64,000 nt of DNA from Phytophthora hibernalis (lineage: Eukaryota > Oomycota > Peronosporomycetes > Peronosporales > Peronosporaceae): positions 1,042,056 to 1,106,055 of the forward strand of contig JAAKBF010000030.1 in assembly GCA_012656075.1 (NCBI GenBank). Direction: 5' to 3'. Shown piece after piece: positions 12,501 to 22,123 of this stretch; the first letter of the stretch is position 1; each line of letters opens with the position of its first letter. Under the pieces are notes generated by a model. It made no database searches. It was given only the letters and a program-made list of their open reading frames with translations, and had not been told where the DNA came from. The position numbers and the translations under genes are program-made.

Positions 12501-14031
12501 CGGGGGCACCTCCTTGCGGTCTAGCATGCCATTCCAAATGTCCAATTCGGTTGGGAACACCGATGCGTTTGACAAAAGCCCATCATTTTCGTTGCTGATA
12601 GCAAACGAGTATTCCTCCTTAAGGAATTCAACCAATTCGGCGTCAGAGGTTGAGTCAGCTTCAGCCTGGTCAGCGAGTACACCAATTGCAACAGCTAACG
12701 CTGTGAGTCGCTCCCGATCGGCAATCACAACAGGATTTAGCATTTCTGTGAAACTGGAGGCATCCGCGATATGTCCGCAAGGAGCAATGGCAAGTTCTTC
12801 CACTCTCGAGTTCCTAAACGACTGGAAAGCACACTGTTGCAAAGCTTGAATGTGACGCGAAAGGTGCTCACGGTACTCCCGCGGAGAGAGCGACGTACCC
12901 GTGTGAGCATCGATGGGGAAACGCATGGACGCATCTAGCAGCGCTAACTGTTTACGAAGTGCCTCGCGGTCATTAGAATTCTGCCACTGCAGTGCATGCT
13001 GCAGCAACGGACTGTTCTGGAGCACGGTTCGCACATGACGCCGCCGCAACACAGTCAGCAGAAAGCGCCGCGTTGGGAGTTGACCCAAGAGATCAATCAG
13101 CAGGGCCAGGAACAGCGCCACAAACCGAAGTCGCTGTGCACACTCGTGCTTCGGCACGTTTCCATCCACCGGGGTCTTCACATTCTCAAGAAACGCGTCT
13201 AATCGCTGCACCAGCGCAGTTTGTTCCTGTCGCGGGGTCTCGGTCGCTGTCTCCAGCTTCCGCCTCTTGTTTTTCTTGCCACTTTTCTTTTCCTGGGAGC
13301 CGTCCGACATGATGCGGTTCCAGTGTCGCTCCAGCTTTGGGTACGTCTGGAACTCGACCGCTCGTTGGCTGGGCGACAGCGCCGTCCAGAGCGGCAGCGA
13401 CGTGAGCTGCAGCACGGAGGACGCCACTTGCTGCACCTCGAGGCTCTGGAAGCAAGTGATGAGGAACTGGGTGAGCGCTGACTGCTCCTTGAGCGTCCAC
13501 TTGACGTCGTCCTCCATCGACGAGTCCGCTTCCGCCAATATCGTCCACAAGTACGTCCAGAACGACGTCCAACCAGCATCCTCCTCCTTCAAAAATGTCC
13601 ACACACCACTGGAGGACGAAGCGTCCCCCACTCGAGCACGGAAGCCCACGAGCATCAGCACAGAGACCAGCCAGGCCTTCTTCACGTGGTGGCGACAGTC
13701 GCGGACGGCGACAATAACATCCGCCAGCGGCCACAAAGCGTCCTCCAAGAAGCGCAGGGTGTCCAGCTCACAGAGACACTTCAAAGTGTCTACATCATTG
13801 CTCTCATCACCCAGAAAAGAGGCGTAAAGGACCGCCACAGTGTCCAGCGACTGAGTCACAATAGAAAATCAAGCAATTCACAAGGTTAGAGAGCCAAGAT
13901 AAAGACGAATTGCACCTCATCACGTACCTCTTTCGACGGCGCTTGATCCAGTACCTTCTGCGCCAGCTCACGTGTCGTGGGGCGGCGCTAGCGGCGCCAG
14001 AAGATGCCGAGGAAGCAATTCGACGGGGCAT
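9588..14031 (-). CDS. AQR: RNA helicase Aquarius (intron-binding spliceosomal factor)
   Basis: Superfamily 1 RNA helicase that binds the intron upstream of the branch point in the spliceosome. The N-terminal two thirds match the Aquarius architecture (VEVDL-like helical region, then beta-barrel). The helicase core shows GPPGTGKTD (about residue 880), AHSNQALNDFF, MEEAAQVSELD in place of DEAD, MGDAKLLPPV, TVDRFLGQQND and RDVRRASSAFSRARLGLY. Most family members have FQGQQND, so the Leu is notable. A 77-bp intron (13851-13927, GTACGT...TCAG) separates a short first exon starting at 14031. Frame breaks: the G run at 13979-13982 (-1, first exon), near 11986 (-1, between the barrel and RAAEIIDVTDAAGN), and near 9890 (+1 or -2, just before LRDVRR). 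Conserved blocks continue across each one. The C-terminus is much shorter than the human tail. Confidence 0.92.
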
Positions 14032-14300
14032 TTTTCCAGACCAAAGGATTCAATGAGTAAAGTAGCGATATGAAGTGAATGATCATTCTGATGTAACCCT
14101 GAAGTAAAATCGCAGTAACGCAGTGCAGAGCACAAGGAGCAGCGAGCACTCGACGTCCTTCTTGCAGCCCGGCTGCCATCCTGTAGACGCGGATCGCCCA
14201 GCACCTCTCACCCGCTTCGTCTGTCCTTCGTCTATCGATCGCAGCCCGTTCCAACTCCACATCCTTCTTACAAGTCGAGTTATAGGCCATCTCCCAAGCC

Positions 14301-15442
14301 ATGCGTCCTGCTGCCTCCTCGGCCCCCACGCCGTTAAACGCGAGCGCGCGCCTCCCACGTCGCTGCCATCGAGTTGCCCTTCACTGCAGACCGCTGGAGA
14401 GGCCAGTCGAGACCTGCAGCTCACGGGCGTGACCCGCAAGAACGCCAGTTGGCAGTACCACATCGAGGTGCTGGACGTCCGTGCGTCTAGCTACAGCAGC
14501 GGCAATTCCGTCAGCAGCAGTGACGCGCCCGAGTCGATGGCTGAAGAGCAGAGCGTCACGTACCCGGAGCTGCCGCCTATGGTGCGCTACACGGTCATGA
14601 GACGCTACACGGACTTCCGTCGACTGTACAACTACCTGGTGGAGACTCATGGCTCGGAGCTGCGGGACGCGCTGCCCAAGTTCCCGGACGGAGGTTGGAT
14701 CTCCTATCTACGCGGAGACGACCCGAGGCTGCTGCATCACAGACGCGAGAGGCTGCAGCGTTTCCTGAGAGCAGTGGACAGTCGGCCGGACCTGCGGTGG
14801 AGCGCGGCCTTTACGACGTTTCTACGCCCAGACCTGCAGGAGCTGTCTGCTATCAGTACCAGCTCCTCGCTGCCGAATAATTACGCTGGCAACCCGTCGT
14901 TCAGCAGCAGCTGTAGTGACTTTGACGCACAGCCTCCTCCTCCGCCGCTATCTGCTCCACCAGCACTACCGCCACGACATAGTCTGCATGAGAGCTCGGA
15001 AGCGAGCTCCGTGCCGCCAGTGAGCTCGTCAGGTGGCTATGTGTCGCTGTCGCAGCTCAAGTCGCCGGAGATTCGCTTCCGCAAGAAACTGGTTCCTGGT
15101 GGCGCCGACGCACGTGGAGACTTAAAGCGTAGGAGGCTGCACCTGCACAGTCAGGACGCGGATGACATGGACTACGAGCAGAGGAAACCTTCTGCCAAGA
15201 AGCAACTCGCCATGGCTCTCAGTGGGGCGCTGGGCTTCAAGCGCTTTGTTGTGGGCGTCGGCAGCGGGGTCATTGGCACTCTAGGCCGGATGGGCGGCGA
15301 ACGATCGGACTCTATAGACACTGCAGAGTATCAAGGCGAGAGTGATAGCGATACCGATGAAGACCGTGTATCAGTGCAAGACCGCAACACCGACTTGCTC
15401 AAGATGCTGTCCAGCGGTGGCAGCCAAACTGTGCAGCATTGA
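14301..15442 (+). CDS. PX-domain phosphoinositide-binding protein
   Basis: About 380 residues. A Phox-homology domain spans roughly residues 35-185: DLQLTGVTRKNASWQYHIEV begins it, RYTVMRRYTDFRRLYNYL carries the RRY(S/T)DF phosphoinositide-binding signature, and RRERLQRFLRAVDSRPDL closes it. A low-complexity Ser/Pro region follows (PPPPPLSAPPALPPRH), then a basic segment and an acidic C-terminus. PX domains bind PtdIns3P on endosomes, so a membrane-trafficking role is inferred. The ATG at 14301 requires one missing base in the A run at 14336-14338 to join the PX frame. The PX frame itself is open from 14123 but gives an unconvincing leader. Start therefore moderate in confidence, domain strong. 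It is transcribed divergently from the Aquarius gene. Confidence 0.85.
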
Positions 15443-15743
15443 ACTGTGAGCGTTTCGTATACGTGAGCGTGCTGCAGTTCGCCGCACGAGTGAGTAGATG
15501 GTGTATAAGCCTGGTGGAAATAAGTATTTAGCAGCTTACAGAGTGGCGTGAACGCTGGGTGGAAGATCTTGAGTCTGGACTAAGCCTGCAACCCACCGAA
15601 CGGAAGTGGCGTGCACTCCAGTATCTCTATCCTCCAAAGCATCCGAACGCCTTCGCCGCTGGTGGGTGAAACAAAAGCAAATAATAAGAATTCGTCGCCG
15701 TAGATGGCGACACTGAAAGCAACAAGTACATGCATATTACCAA

Positions 15744-17191
15744 CTACAGGGTGTACTCCATGAGCTGGCGCGGCTTAGTAGAACGTATCATACTCAGACC
15801 AGCCCATACTGTGCAGACTGCCTGTCGAGGGGTGCCGCGCAGCAATGGCTTGAGCTCGCAGCGGCGGCGCTCCAGGTGCGGCAGTAAAATTCGCGCCTTC
15901 TGACCCGAAGCCAGCTTGATGTAGATAGCATCGTCCGTGATGGACGAAATGGTGCCCGTGTAGTCTTCGTGCACGAGCGGCATCGAAACCTGCACTTCAT
16001 CTCCATCCTCAAAAACGAACTTGCCGCAAAGAAGCCGTCGTCGCTCAAGCTTGAAGGGCACTACACCAACAAACATACAACAATGCATGAGTTCCCTCTG
16101 CGTCGGCATGCACCCACAAACGACGTAAAACTTACGGTTTCCGGCGTTCGGTAAGCGCTCGACCGTGAACTGTGCAGTCTGCTTACGGTCACCAACGATG
16201 GCAGCGATATCGGCAGTGACATCGTCGAACGGCAGACGCACATCCTCCTCCGGCAGTAGCGCAGACAACTCCACAGGATCCGCATTCGCTGTAGGATCCA
16301 TTTTGCGTCGCTTGACCACGGGTGCTTCTTTAGCAACAACAGCAGACTCCGGCACTTCGCCCTCCTCCTTTCATTTCCGTCCTTGTCTTCCTTGACGACA
16401 GCAACCACGACCGACAGCTTGTCTTCCTGTGTATCTTGCACCTTCTGTTCCGGTTTCTTGTACACGTCCGTCCACTTGGCTCCCGGCTGTGAGAGCGTCT
16501 CCATTTCTGCCTGCAGCTTGGCCATGACAGCGTCTACCCGGACCAGCAGCTCCTCCTTGAGCTCCGTCCTGTCGTTCTCCCATAGATGCTGTGCGCGTTG
16601 TACCTCGAACTTGTACAGGTCCTGTCCGTTCTTGAGCTGCAGCTTTTTGTGCAGCTCGGCCGTCTGCAGCACGCGGTTGCGCTCCTCCTTAAAGGCGGCC
16701 ACACGACGGCAGAACTCGGCCAGCGTGCCGTCCTCCACCATCCTGCGCTTCTGCTCGAGCTCAGCCACCTGCTGGTCGAGTCTGGCGCGTCTCTGCTCCT
16801 CCGTGAGCTGCTCCGAGAGCATGGAGGACGCCGAGGTGGACGACGAGTTGGACACAATCGACAGCGACCGCTGGCGTCCTCCGTCGTCCACCTGCTCATC
16901 CACTTCAGCGTCCTCCTCTACGTCCTCCTCCCCATGTCGCATATCTTCAGTACTGCGCATCCCACGCGCGGACTTGCGTGGCTCCTCCGCGGGCTTGCGG
17001 CGTCTCCCGCGACGCTGAGGGGCGTCCGCCTGCTGGCTGGAACTCGTGTCTGTATCGGCGCCGTCCGACGTCGAGTCGGCCGCGGAGCTGCGCGTGTCGC
17101 GCGTGCGTCGACTGCGTAGGCGCGTGCTGGCGCCCGTGTCGCTGCTGGGCTCGTCCTCGGGGTCACGCGAGCGGCTCGAGCGCTCCATCAT
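15744..17191 (-). CDS. Sds3/BRMS1-family protein (SIN3-HDAC complex subunit)
   Basis: Sds3-like proteins bridge SIN3 to class I histone deacetylases. The N-terminal 130 residues are low-complexity, Arg/Ser/Asp rich. The Sds3 coiled coil runs from about residue 130 to 240 (QRRARLDQQVAELEQKRRM, EERNRVLQTAELHKKLQL, WENDRTELKEELLVRVDAVM). After a Lys/Glu linker, the C-terminal 130 residues (FEDGDEVQVSMPLVHEDYTG, then ISSITDDAIYIKLASGQKAR) fit a Tudor-like beta barrel as in SUDS3. The two halves lie in different frames, joined at the A run read from 16369-16371 (T run on the plus strand), where one missing base gives NEKEEGEVPESAVVAKE. The protein is then about 480 residues. Its natural partner, an HDAC, is encoded 31 kb away in the same window, though that one is class II-like. 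Confidence 0.82.
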
Positions 17192-17530
17192 CAGAGGATC
17201 AGGTAGGTGACCTTTGTGGTGTCGAGGTCTCGTCTCTTTATGTGGTGCACTTCAGTTTGGCTAGTTGTTGCCTTCCGGTGGTCGCATCGTCACTTCAACG
17301 TGCGCGTTACCGCCAAAGTAATTCAAGCACTGCAATCACTTGTATCTACCTACGCCTCCCAGCCTTATTATCCTCCAAGAAGCGGCCACCACCCCAAGAA
17401 GCTTCATATCTCTTCGCGACTTGCACCTCATCCCGAGGCTCCCTCTGGGCCACTGGGCACCTTGAAGCGAGTGCGGTCATCTGATGCACCTCACGTCGCA
17501 ATTAAATCCCCCACAGCTGGTGCTCAGTGG
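17192..17530. other. Intergenic region, promoter of the Sds3-like gene
   Basis: About 340 bp upstream of the minus-strand Sds3-like gene and downstream of nothing on its own strand; the minus-strand SANT-like gene starts farther right and ends at 17531. I see no gene or repeat here. Confidence 0.4.
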
Positions 17531-18529
17531 TCAGCTACAGCCCCGCTGGACGTCCGTCTCGCGCACGAAGACGTTCACCAGCTCGCGGTATCCTTTGGCC
17601 ATGTCGGCAGTGGCGCGCGTGCTGTGCTCGAGCGAGTGCGCGATGGCCAGTAGCACACTTCGCTGATCAGTGAGGGATGGGAGCACCCTGCCGTTGCGCG
17701 CGGACTGCTGCTCCAATGCGCGACATCGAGCCGCCTCGTCCTGGAACATGGTCGTGAGGTCCTGGAAGCCGCGCGCCATGCCCGCGGCCGCCACCGCGCT
17801 CTGCTCCACCGACTTGGACAGCGACCGACTGAAGCCCCGACTCCTTTCTCCGTCGAGGTCCTGCGTCGTCGCACCAGCCTTCTCCCACTCGCCACTTTCC
17901 CTGTGCTGGTGGTCGTCGCGCTTCCGTTTGTGCTGCGGCCTGCTCGGGGACGGATCCGATGCTGGAGACGCAGCAGCTTCCACCTCGTCGCTCTCATCCT
18001 GCTCTGCAACCTGTTCAGTAATGGGTAGATCCTGCTCCACGTCCTGCTCCCCATCCTGCACCACATCCTGCACCACATCCTGCACCACGTCCTGCACCAC
18101 ATCCTTCACCACGTCCTGCTCCTGCTCCTTGACCTGCTGCTGCTTGTCCACGTCGCCCAGGATGAGCCGCATCTTGCTCTCGAAGGGCCACGGCAGCTTC
18201 CCCTTGAACGCGTGGCACTTGGGCCGTCGGATCTTGACGTCACGCCACCAGTCGTCCGACATGCCCGCGCCGTTCGCGTGGAATCCTGGCTGCGCGCTCA
18301 GCCACTTGAGCTCCGCGTACTCGCCGCGCAGGTTCTTGAACTTGACGAACACTTGGCCCTCGGTCCACGGCGTCCCCCGCGCGAAGCTCGCGTTCAGCTG
18401 CCGCGCCAGCTCCTCGCGCGCGTGCGGCTTGAGCAACACGCCGCCGGTCGACACGTTGCGCGGATCGGCGCGCAGCCCAATGTACACATCCAGCAGCCGC
18501 AGCGCCTCGGACTCGACGAACAGCACCAT
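17531..18529 (-). CDS. SANT/Myb-like DNA-binding protein with VVQD tetrapeptide repeats
   Basis: About 330 residues. The first 120 form a SANT/Myb-like module related to PF12776-type domains: LLDVYIGLR, HAREELARQLNASF, GQVFVKFKNLRGEYAELKWL and a DDWWRDVK end, with spaced tryptophans and phenylalanines. Such modules are common in plant and oomycete proteins derived from transposases. Then follows a run of VVQD/VVKD tetrapeptides encoded by a 12-bp minisatellite, an acidic linker, a basic stretch (HKRKRDDHQHR, possible nuclear signal) and a C-terminal helical region (SKSVEQSAVAAAGMARGFQDL, DQRSVLLAIAHSLE). I chose the ATG at 18529 because the SANT-like fold starts right after it; an in-frame start at 18592 is possible. 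No frame break. Target DNA unknown. Confidence 0.7.
   Translation of the reverse strand: MVLFVESEALRLLDVYIGLRADPRNVSTGGVLLKPHAREELARQLNASFARGTPWTEGQVFVKFKNLRGEYAELKWLSAQPGFHANGAGMSDDWWRDVKIRRPKCHAFKGKLPWPFESKMRLILGDVDKQQQVKEQEQDVVKDVVQDVVQDVVQDVVQDGEQDVEQDLPITEQVAEQDESDEVEAAASPASDPSPSRPQHKRKRDDHQHRESGEWEKAGATTQDLDGERSRGFSRSLSKSVEQSAVAAAGMARGFQDLTTMFQDEAARCRALEQQSARNGRVLPSLTDQRSVLLAIAHSLEHSTRATADMAKGYRELVNVFVRETDVQRGCS
18052..18114 (-). repeat. 12-bp minisatellite inside the SANT-like gene (VVQD repeats)
   Basis: About five copies of a 12-bp unit (plus strand CATCCTGCACCA with A/G and G/T variants). Each unit encodes Val-Val-Gln-Asp or Val-Val-Lys-Asp on the minus strand. The period is a multiple of three, so copy-number change keeps the frame. 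Confidence 0.85.
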
Positions 18530-18718
18530 GGGTACACAATAATCTGAAAATGGCAGTGGTAGTACAAGAACTGACGGGTGACGGTACGACAAGCTTCAAA
18601 CCGAAGTTGAAGTGGATGTTGCTACATGGAGGAACTCTGAAATGCAAGCGACTGTCTCCTTCATGGTGACTTGTAAATATATCGGCGGTCTTTATTGAGG
18701 CAAAATACTGTATTGGTG

Positions 18719-21355
18719 TTAGCTCGCAAAGACTTTGCCGCTGAGACTCATGAGCAGGCCTGGGTTCTCCAGGAGGAAGATCTGTAGGTCGTGTTTCTGG
18801 ATGACGAAGACGGAGCCTGCGTGGGTGCACACGAGTGATGTTGCGTGGGTCGTATCTTCTGTAGATGTGAGGCAGTCGACGTCACCCGCGAAGCCTCCGT
18901 GGCTGAGCACGACTTCTTGCAGAGCTTCGCTGGTCTTGCCTGGTCCAGAGCTGCCGGTCATGAGACTGAAGTCCATTGGGAGGATACGCTGCAAAAGAGG
19001 CACAAGACGAGAGTTAGTGAGTTGGTACTCATGTTCTACAAGGGCCGACTGTCACACTTACGTTTAGTGACTTCCGTGTCATGAGAGAGATGGTCTGGCC
19101 AGGCGACCCAGGTCTTGACCGTGACGGACCACTACCCGAGCCACTCCTCGTTGGGGAGCTGGAGACTGGCGCTAAAGGTGCAATCTTCAACAGGAACTGA
19201 CCCTTGTCTACGATGACGGCACTGGAGCATTTGTCGCCCATATTCCAGAGCACCTGTCCTTCGGTCACGTCGCGTGGGCGGAGAATGATCTCGAGTGCTG
19301 TGCGTTGAGCTGGCGTCAGTCGTCGGAACACTTGGTTGCTCTCGACAATGTCGTAGGAGAAATAAAGTCGACTCTGCGCTAGCTGCTGGATGCGCTCGAA
19401 CGAGGAAGTTCGTCGCAGGAACCAGTTGAAGTCGAGTGCATTGAATTCTAGCAGCGATAACTTGGTGCTCGCCACCATGTCGTATGGTAGCGCCCAGTTA
19501 GGAGTCAGCAACGACTGCAGGTCGAAGTAGTCACCTGGTCGGTACTGCTTTGCGAGCGACAACATGGACAGTCGTCGTCGGGTGCTGTTGCCGCGACCGC
19601 GCGCTATCGGTTTGGGGGCGATGTTATCCTGTGGTGAAGCATGAGCCAATAAATCCCCCACGCCAGTTTGTGGGTCATTGTGATCTTTGTTGTGCACTGC
19701 CTGTGCCTCTCCGACAATGATGATGAAGAAAGTGTCGCCCACGCTACCTGCTTTGCTCACAAGGCTACCCTTTGCGTACTCGACTTTGCGGGCCATCTGC
19801 AAAATCTCGTAAGCGTGATTAAGAGAGAGCTCGGCGAACAGATCAACTTTTCGGACGAGGTCGAGGATCTCAAGCGCACCAGCGTTCTCGGGCAGCTTGG
19901 GAACGTCCAAAGTGATAGTATTGTGAACACCTTCCGGTGCACCGCGCAGACCGCAGTTTTCAGGAAGGTCCTTGGCTGCTGTATGTACCACGTATAGTTT
20001 TTGCGAATGCTTTCGTCCAGCGCCATGAGTGTCTTTAACGGCGTGTGGATGGGTGGTACGCCAGCTTCGTGTAGGATGGCGTCGCAGTGCCATGGGAAAT
20101 TCAGCAGCTCTTGTGCTCTGGAATGTGAGAGTACGCCTTCGCTTTCAAGCTGGTGTATTTTTTCAACATCATTGAGGTGGTCGCCGGAGAAGGCAATCTT
20201 TTTGTCACCGTACGTGACCTCGAAGCCGACGCAAGGGATGGAGTGCAGCGAGTAGAAAAACCGGAACTCGGCTCCGCGGATCTGGGTCAAGTCGTTGATG
20301 CGTACAAGACGGTGGTCCAGCACACGTTCAAGAAAGCTAGGAGCAAACCCCGACAGGGCTGAATACTTGCGCAAGAAAGACCGATAAATAGTGTCCGTGG
20401 TGATCAGAGCCACACGACCTTCCTGTAAAATCTTCTGAAAGGTGCCAGCGTCATGGTCGGCGTGGCAATGCGTGAGAATCACACCGTCAATCATGAGGGC
20501 TGGAATGTTGTTTGCACTCAAAATGGACGATGAAAACGGGGGCGGGTCGATCATTATGCCACGGTGGTTGATCCATAGGACGTAGCCTGAGGTTTTGCCG
20601 TTGGGGTCAAAACCATGAGAATTGCCAAGCACCGTCACCCCAAAGGCGGGTGGGTAGAACGAGTCGAGATGCGGGTTTAGACCACTGGCCGGTGGTGGAG
20701 GAAGGTCGACAGCGTCTTCCAACGTCACGCTTCCGTGTGCCCCGTCGTCAATAGTGAAGCACCCGTCACCCTTGCGAATGATAAGTGGGGCTGTATCACT
20801 TGGTGCTCCTGGCTGCAAAATTTGAGCCTCGCCCTTGGCGTCGAAGTGCGTGAAGGTAAGCAGCATGTCGAGACTGATAAGGGTATCACCAAATTTGCGA
20901 AAGTATTCGAGCTCCTTTCTTAGGTCTGGAAACTGTTCTGGTGGTGTCGATTGAGGGAAGTCATTGCGCAAGTCAAGCTCCGCGGGGCCGAAGAGTGTCT
21001 CCTGAAAGACCTGGCGGATACGTGTTTCTACATCTGCAGACGTCACGATAAGGTTAACGCACTGTCGTTTGAAAAAGAAGTTGCAATAGGCAGGAAACTC
21101 GAACTCAGCCACGTTGACTCCCAGGTTAGCACCGAGGTTCTTGGTGAAAGGCTCGGATGGTACAATGTAGTGTCGCGGCACCGGCAGACCGAGTTTCATG
21201 GAATCCTTGATTGTTTCAGGCGGCATTCCGAGCTGCACTGGTCCGATGGATGTACAGGCAACCACACCTCCGCGCGGGAGCTTGATTGTCTCCAACGTCG
21301 GACCGTGAGTTGGGTCGGAGAGATTGCCATTCTCCCCAGCTATGCCTGTCGTCAT
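18719..21355 (-). CDS. Metallo-beta-lactamase-fold phosphodiesterase with two cyclic-nucleotide-binding domains (Dictyostelium GbpA/GbpB type)
   Basis: About 850 residues. The N-terminal half is a metallo-beta-lactamase fold with the zinc motif THCHADHDAG (about residue 295), followed by AFSGDHLND and the later His of ILHEAGVPPIHTP. Two cNMP-binding domains follow (about 495-640 and 660-850). The same order occurs in the cGMP-stimulated phosphodiesterases GbpA/GbpB of Dictyostelium, so cyclic nucleotide hydrolysis regulated by its own ligand is the likely role. In both cNMP domains the phosphate-binding cassette lacks the usual Arg (PGDYFDLQSLL...NWALPYDMVAS; GGFAGDVDCLT...HATSL), so ligand binding may be altered. 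A 73-bp intron (18989-19061, GTAAGT...GCAG) precedes the last exon in frame. One break, in the T run at 19998-20002, separates SIRKN from KLYVVHTAAKDLPEN; one missing base restores it. Confidence 0.85.
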
Positions 21356-21741
21356 GGTGTGTGGTTCGAGGCAGGTTTCTGGCAGCTATCGTTTTATCTG
21401 GAGGGTTTCTTGGAAGGTGGCTCCCGCTGCCTGGAGAATGGTACGATAGACGTCAAACAGTTCGTTGTGCAACAGTTGTCTGCGCACGATCAATCCAAAA
21501 GCAGCAATCTCTGCTGAGAGGATTGAAGATAAGTATAGATGCTTTGCAGCCTGCAAAAATAACGGAGAGAGGTCTGAAACGGAGCGCTCCAAGTTGGTGC
21601 AGCTTGCAACGCGTAAAAATATCGAGCTCCGGCTTGAAACAGGCTCAGGCACTGCGACGAAAGGCAAACACGTGCAACATGATGTTTAATGTAGGACACC
21701 GGCATACAATGTAGTTGGCGCCTGTAGCGCTCGCAACTTGC

Positions 21742-21770
21742 AACATCGTTGAAAGTCTTTCAACGATGTT
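21742..21770. repeat. 29-bp perfect palindrome
   Basis: Arms 21742-21755 (AACATCGTTGAAAG) and 21757-21770 are exact reverse complements with one central base. It lies in the shared promoter region of two divergent genes. Confidence 0.9.
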
Positions 21771-21793
21771 TCAGAAGGACTTCAGCAAATGGA

Positions 21794-21810
21794 CGGAGCA
21801 GACTGCTCCG
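21794..21810. repeat. 17-bp perfect palindrome
   Basis: CGGAGCAG, one base, CTGCTCCG. It is 24 bp from the 29-bp palindrome, and in composition resembles a dimer-binding site; function unknown. Confidence 0.8.
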
Positions 21811-22123
21811 AGCAGTAGACTAGCGAAACAGCAAACGATCTTGTGCGCGAAAGGGTGTGTCGCCTCGAAAAATACCATCACCTCCACTGCACGTACATGT
21901 ATAGGATATATTTGGTCTTGCATCAACTCCAAATCTAACGTCACACGACTGCACTGCAGTCTGCAGAGCCAAGGTCACCTCGCTGATATTTCCAAAATGC
22001 ACGTCACCACATGAGACGAGTCGCATCAAAAGTCAAGTTGAAGTGGTCTTGTATTTGACGCATCCTATTGGCTCTCCTCCACCCAATCAGCGAATTTCGT
22101 CTCCATGTCAATCAGTCGAAAAA

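Larger units (their letters stand above)
21356..22123. other. Bidirectional intergenic region with perfect palindromes
   Basis: About 770 bp between divergent genes (phosphodiesterase minus, nucleotidyltransferase plus). It contains two perfect inverted repeats within 70 bp and, close to the plus-strand start, an ATTGG at 22066 and a CCAAT at 22083 that could act as CCAAT boxes. No gene is supported inside. Confidence 0.5.

Noticed and set aside
14123..14300. Long upstream extension of the PX-protein frame
   Set aside because: No family similarity and odd composition; the ATG at 14301 with one missing A in the run at 14336-14338 gives a better leader.
17670..18542. 290-residue plus-strand open frame, Ser/Cys rich
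   Set aside because: Antisense to the SANT-like gene; its TSCTTSCTT repeats are the reverse of the VVQD minisatellite.
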